This document shows, in pieces, positions 49,692 to 64,000 of a stretch of 64,000 bases of DNA (positions are counted from its first letter, which is position 1; each line of letters opens with the position of its first letter). Location of the stretch: positions 5,136,196 through 5,200,195 of the forward strand of contig NZ_JAUSYZ010000001.1 in NCBI RefSeq assembly GCF_030817195.1, read 5' to 3'. The translations under genes were made by a program, and so were the position numbers. Under the pieces are notes generated by a model, which was not told the DNA's origin, ran no database searches, and saw only the letters and a list, made by a program, of their open reading frames with translations. The DNA comes from Arthrobacter globiformis (GTDB lineage Bacteria; Actinomycetota; Actinomycetes; Actinomycetales; Micrococcaceae).

Positions 49692-49813
49692 GTTGTCCGG
49701 CGGTGACCTACTCTCCCACACCCTCCCGGGTGCAGTACCATCGGCGCTGTGGGTCTTAGCTTCCGGGTTCGGAATGGGACCGGGCGTTTCCCCCACGCTA
49801 TGACCGCCGTAAC
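49692..49813 (-). rRNA. rrf: 5S ribosomal RNA, unit 1
   Basis: On the minus strand it opens GTTACGGCGGTCATAGCG, has CCCGGTCCCATTCCGAACCC (loop B/helix III) and closes with GTAGGTCACCGCCGGACAAC, whose terminal stem pairs with the 5' end. About 120 nt. Ends are approximate. Confidence 0.95.
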
Positions 49814-49971
49814 CCTTTGACCCGGCACACACCCGCGCGGGTGTGTGTGGGAAAACAGTGGTTACAACAACAGTGGTGTTGTTATTCAATTTATTTCGGT
49901 TCGCTTCCAACGGGTTTGTTGGTTGGGAACCACATAGTGGACGCAAGCATTCTTTGTTCTTGTGTGGTGTA
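49814..49971 (-). other. 23S-5S spacer with processing-stem half
   Basis: It contains ACATAGTGGACGCAAGCAT (49932-49950), which is complementary in the transcript to 53227-53245 on the other side of 23S (19 bp, one G-U), so the two form the precursor stem for 23S cleavage. A second small hairpin, CACACCCG-CG-CGGGTGTG, lies at about 49827-49846. Confidence 0.7.
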
Positions 49972-55142
<5,171 letters not shown>

Positions 55143-55290
55143 GTAAAACAGACACAACCAACACCCCCGGAAATAACGGGAACGAAGGCTGCACAAAATT
55201 TGAAACCAGCCAAAAACACCAGGCCACACCACGGGGGTGGGCAGCCCGGCACAATCAACCAATTCATAAAAAATCGGTATCAACAAACTT

Positions 55291-55318
55291 GGCACACTAT
55301 TGAGTTCTCAAACAACAG
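55291..55318 (-). promoter_or_regulatory. rRNA leader antitermination-type motif, unit 1
   Basis: On the minus strand GTTGTTTGAGAACTCAATAG lies about 150 nt upstream of 16S. It matches the actinobacterial rrn leader motif and is repeated in altered form in the 16S-23S spacer. Confidence 0.6.
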
Positions 55319-55373
55319 ACACACCCGGCACCACCCAAACCAACGTTCAGGATCGCTCCGGAGCAACTTTTCA

Positions 55374-55402
55374 AACTTACCCGGTTTCACTTCCCGACGC
55401 AA
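55374..55402 (-). promoter_or_regulatory. rRNA operon promoter, unit 1
   Basis: On the minus strand TTGCGT, 17-bp spacer, TAAGTT. It is about 230 bp upstream of 16S and just ahead of the leader motif. Spacing is ideal; more upstream promoters may exist. Confidence 0.6.
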
Positions 55403-56134
55403 ATCCATGTTTCAGGACCCACACCGGCAAACAAACCAGCCCCACCAAGTTCGAGCGACCTAAAAGAGTCACCAGATTTTGGTCTTGATTTCGGGGATTT
55501 GGCCGCCCGCGGTTACCAGCTCTTCGCTGTCTCCCTCGCGGCGACTTGGAAAACATTACACCCACCCCACCGCCAAAGCAACCCAGCCAAAAACACGTGA
55601 AGCGCGCACCGAAACCCTTGGACTGCCGCGGTTTTTGGGCCCTCCAAGGGGGTCAACGGAGCCAACCAGGATCCGGACTGGTTTTATGGACCGCATCACA
55701 GTCCGGCATGCCGCCCTGGGCCGGCGGCTGCCGGCCCGGCGCACCAGATGTCCTCCCCCCCCACTCAACCGCACGTCAGACTGCCGGCCCGCCGCCAGCC
55801 GGCACCCGCCGCCATGAACCACAGCCTCCACAAACCACAACTTCCCCAAAGTGCCCGGGAAGGTTGCCGCAGTGAAATTCCTCACCGAAGCGCCGCGGGC
55901 CGCGTTGCCGGGACTGCCAGGCACCGGCAACCCAAGGCCCTGCCCCGGACAGGCCAGCGGGACGTGAGGGACGAACGACCTCCAGGATGGGGTTCGCGGC
56001 CGGGCCCGGCGCATCAGTTGGCACCGCTTGCCGGCCCTGGACGCCGTAGCCAGCTGTTGGCACCGTGGCCGCACATCCGGCGGGCGGCGGGCGGCGGGCG
56101 GTGCGACTTTTTGGACGGGTCAGGTTTTAAACGG
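55403..56134. other. Inter-operon spacer between rRNA units 1 and 2
   Basis: About 730 bp without a supported gene. The part up to about 55560 is AT-richer and may hold further rRNA promoters; the rest is GC-rich with long shadow frames on both strands and no recognisable protein. Confidence 0.5.
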
Positions 56135-56166
56135 CCAGGGCCCCGGCGGATGCGCCGGGGCCCTGG
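56135..56166 (-). terminator. Second rRNA terminator, unit 2
   Basis: CCAGGGCCCCGGCG, loop GATG, perfect 14-bp complement. It follows the operon terminator 56195-56227 in the direction of transcription, making a double terminator that protects the next rRNA promoter. Confidence 0.8.
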
Positions 56167-56194
56167 GCGGGTGCGAAATGGTGGTTAAATGCGG

Positions 56195-56227
56195 GAGAGC
56201 CCCGACCAGTGACTGGTTGGGGCTCTC
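56195..56227 (-). terminator. rRNA operon terminator, unit 2
   Basis: Same sequence as 49650-49682, shifted by 6,545 bp. Confidence 0.85.
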
Positions 56228-56236
56228 GACCTAATG

Positions 56237-56358
56237 GTTGTCCGGCGGTGACCTACTCTCCCACACCCTCCCGGGTGCAGTACCATCGGCGCTGTGGGTC
56301 TTAGCTTCCGGGTTCGGAATGGGACCGGGCGTTTCCCCCACGCTATGACCGCCGTAAC
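56237..56358 (-). rRNA. rrf: 5S ribosomal RNA, unit 2
   Basis: Same sequence as unit 1, shifted by 6,545 bp. Ends approximate. Confidence 0.95.
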
Positions 56359-56516
56359 CCTTTGACCCGGCACACGCCCGCGCGGGTGTGTGTGGGAAAA
56401 CAGTGGTTACAACAACAGTGGTGTTGTTATTCAATTTATTTCGGTTCGCTTCCAACGGGTTTGTTGGTTGGGAACCACATAGTGGACGCAAGCATTCTTT
56501 GTTCTTGTGTGGTGTA

Positions 56517-61687
<5,171 letters not shown>

Positions 61688-61918
61688 GTAAAACAGACAC
61701 AACCAACACCCCCGGAAATAACGGGAACGAAGGCTGCACAAAATTTGAAACCAGCCAAAAACACCAGGCCACACCACGGGGGTGGGCAGCCCGGCACAAT
61801 CAACCAATTCATAAAAAATCGGTATCAACAAACTTGGCACACTATTGAGTTCTCAAACAACAGACACACCCGGCACCACCCAAACCAACGTTCAGGATCG
61901 CTCCGGAGCAACTTTTCA

Positions 61919-61947
61919 AACTTACCCGGTTTCACTTCCCGACGCAA
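61919..61947 (-). promoter_or_regulatory. rRNA operon promoter, unit 2
   Basis: TTGCGT-N17-TAAGTT on the minus strand, as in unit 1; the leader motif is at 61836-61863. Confidence 0.6.
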
Positions 61948-62679
61948 ATCCATGTTTCAGGACCCACACCGGCAAACAAACCAGCCCCACCAAGTTCGAG
62001 CGACCTAAAAGAGTCACCAGATTTTGGTCTTGATTTCGGGGATTTGGCCGCCCGCGGTTACCAGCTCTTCGCTGTCTCCCTCGCGGCGACTTGGAAAACA
62101 TTACACCCACCCCACCGCCAAAGCAACCCAGCCAAAAACACGTGAAGCGCGCACCGAAACCCTTGGACTGCCGCGGTTTTTGGGCCCTCCAAGGGGGTCA
62201 ACGGAGCCAACCAGGATCCGGACTGGTTTTATGGACCGCATCACAGTCCGGCATGCCGCCCTGGGCCGGCGGCTGCCGGCCCGGCGCACCAGATGTCCTC
62301 CCCCCCCACTCAACCGCACGTCAGACTGCCGGCCCGCCGCCAGCCGGCACCCGCCGCCATGAACCACAGCCTCCACAAACCACAACTTCCCCAAAGTGCC
62401 CGGGAAGGTTGCCGCAGTGAAATTCCTCACCGAAGCGCCGCGGGCCGCGTTGCCGGGACTGCCAGGCACCGGCAACCCAAGGCCCTGCCCCGGACAGGCC
62501 AGCGGGACGTGAGGGACGAACGACCTCCAGGATGGGGTTCGCGGCCGGGCCCGGCGCATCAGTTGGCACCGCTTGCCGGCCCTGGACGCCGTAGCCAGCT
62601 GTTGGCACCGTGGCCGCACATCCGGCGGGCGGCGGGCGGCGGGCGGTGCGACTTTTTGGACGGGTCAGGTTTTAAACGG
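61948..62679. other. Inter-operon spacer between rRNA units 2 and 3
   Basis: Copy of 55403-56134. No gene supported. Confidence 0.5.
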
Positions 62680-62711
62680 CCAGGGCCCCGGCGGATGCGC
62701 CGGGGCCCTGG
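62680..62711 (-). terminator. Second rRNA terminator, unit 3
   Basis: Copy of 56135-56166. Confidence 0.8.
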
Positions 62712-62739
62712 GCGGGTGCGAAATGGTGGTTAAATGCGG

Positions 62740-62772
62740 GAGAGCCCCGACCAGTGACTGGTTGGGGCTCTC
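62740..62772 (-). terminator. rRNA operon terminator, unit 3
   Basis: Copy of 49650-49682. Confidence 0.85.
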
Positions 62773-62781
62773 GACCTAATG

Positions 62782-62903
62782 GTTGTCCGGCGGTGACCTA
62801 CTCTCCCACACCCTCCCGGGTGCAGTACCATCGGCGCTGTGGGTCTTAGCTTCCGGGTTCGGAATGGGACCGGGCGTTTCCCCCACGCTATGACCGCCGT
62901 AAC
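62782..62903 (-). rRNA. rrf: 5S ribosomal RNA, unit 3
   Basis: Copy of the unit 1 and 2 genes. Ends approximate. Confidence 0.95.
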
Positions 62904-63061
62904 CCTTTGACCCGGCACACGCCCGCGCGGGTGTGTGTGGGAAAACAGTGGTTACAACAACAGTGGTGTTGTTATTCAATTTATTTCGGTTCGCTTCCAA
63001 CGGGTTTGTTGGTTGGGAACCACATAGTGGACGCAAGCATTCTTTGTTCTTGTGTGGTGTA

Positions 63062-64000
<939 letters not shown>

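Noticed and set aside
55546..56234. Reading frames of 60-172 codons in the rRNA inter-operon spacer
   Set aside because: They overlap on both strands, run through terminators, and are Arg/Pro/Ala/Gly-biased as expected of non-coding GC-rich DNA.

Overview
The window looks like a chromosomal segment of a high-GC actinobacterium of the Micrococcaceae, most likely Arthrobacter or Pseudarthrobacter. This is inferred from family-level resemblance of the proteins, GC-rich codon use, many leaderless starts (TANNNT box 6-7 nt before ATG/GTG), actinobacterial rRNA leader motifs, a fused HTH-MurA and an OtsB-GH15 fusion. No transposase, integrase, phage gene or CRISPR array was seen.

Layout. 1-7.9 kb: the 5' end of a carboxylate-amine ligase gene, an XRE-MurA fusion, a secreted GH25-like protein, a GNAT acetyltransferase, and a thiamine-precursor ECF transporter operon (ykoE-ykoD-ykoC, minus strand) under a TPP riboswitch with a visible Shine-Dalgarno-sequestering hairpin; then a UPF0303-type and a DUF4235 protein. 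8.3-10.3 kb: a large secreted PKD-like protein. 10.4-16.9 kb: a complete Mrp Na+/H+ antiporter operon (A/B fusion, C, D, E, F, G). 17-20.3 kb: an MFS transporter and a KhtT/KhtU-type cation/proton antiporter pair. 20.3-26.4 kb: dcd, a secreted CAP/FG-GAP protein, an SRPBCC protein, tRNA-Gly(CCC), a divergent MFS/LysR pair and a small zinc-ribbon protein. 26.5-36.1 kb: putA, an amino-acid permease with a divergent LysR regulator, panD, an AEC transporter preceded by a short leaderless ORF, and a sarcosine/N-methyltryptophan oxidase. 36.1-49.2 kb: OtsB-GH15 fusion, a secreted beta-helix protein, an LLM flavin oxidoreductase, a HerA-like ATPase (frameshifted), a membrane-anchored unknown, an NHLRC2-like thioredoxin/NHL protein (frameshifted), a CopD-CtaG fusion and an HU protein.

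49.6-64 kb is a head-to-tail array of rRNA operons (16S-23S-5S, minus strand) with an exact 6,545-bp period: two complete operons and the start of a third, cut by the window end. No tRNA lies in the 16S-23S spacers.

The most unusual signal is non-coding. Four intergenic sites (about 179-283, 18454-18517, 30188-30641 and 49416-49560) carry short repeats that all recur with a 32-bp period, in both orientations, with two cores (GTGAGGAAGCGT and CTTAAGTGTKCG). The largest array sits between putA and the amino-acid permease, and its last pair of diverged units appears to form a transcription terminator. I do not recognise this family.

Two genes (HerA-like and NHLRC2-like) each carry one extra C in a CCC run, which suggests either consensus errors or two recent lesions. 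The sequence was read by eye: rRNA ends, exact starts and domain borders are approximate.
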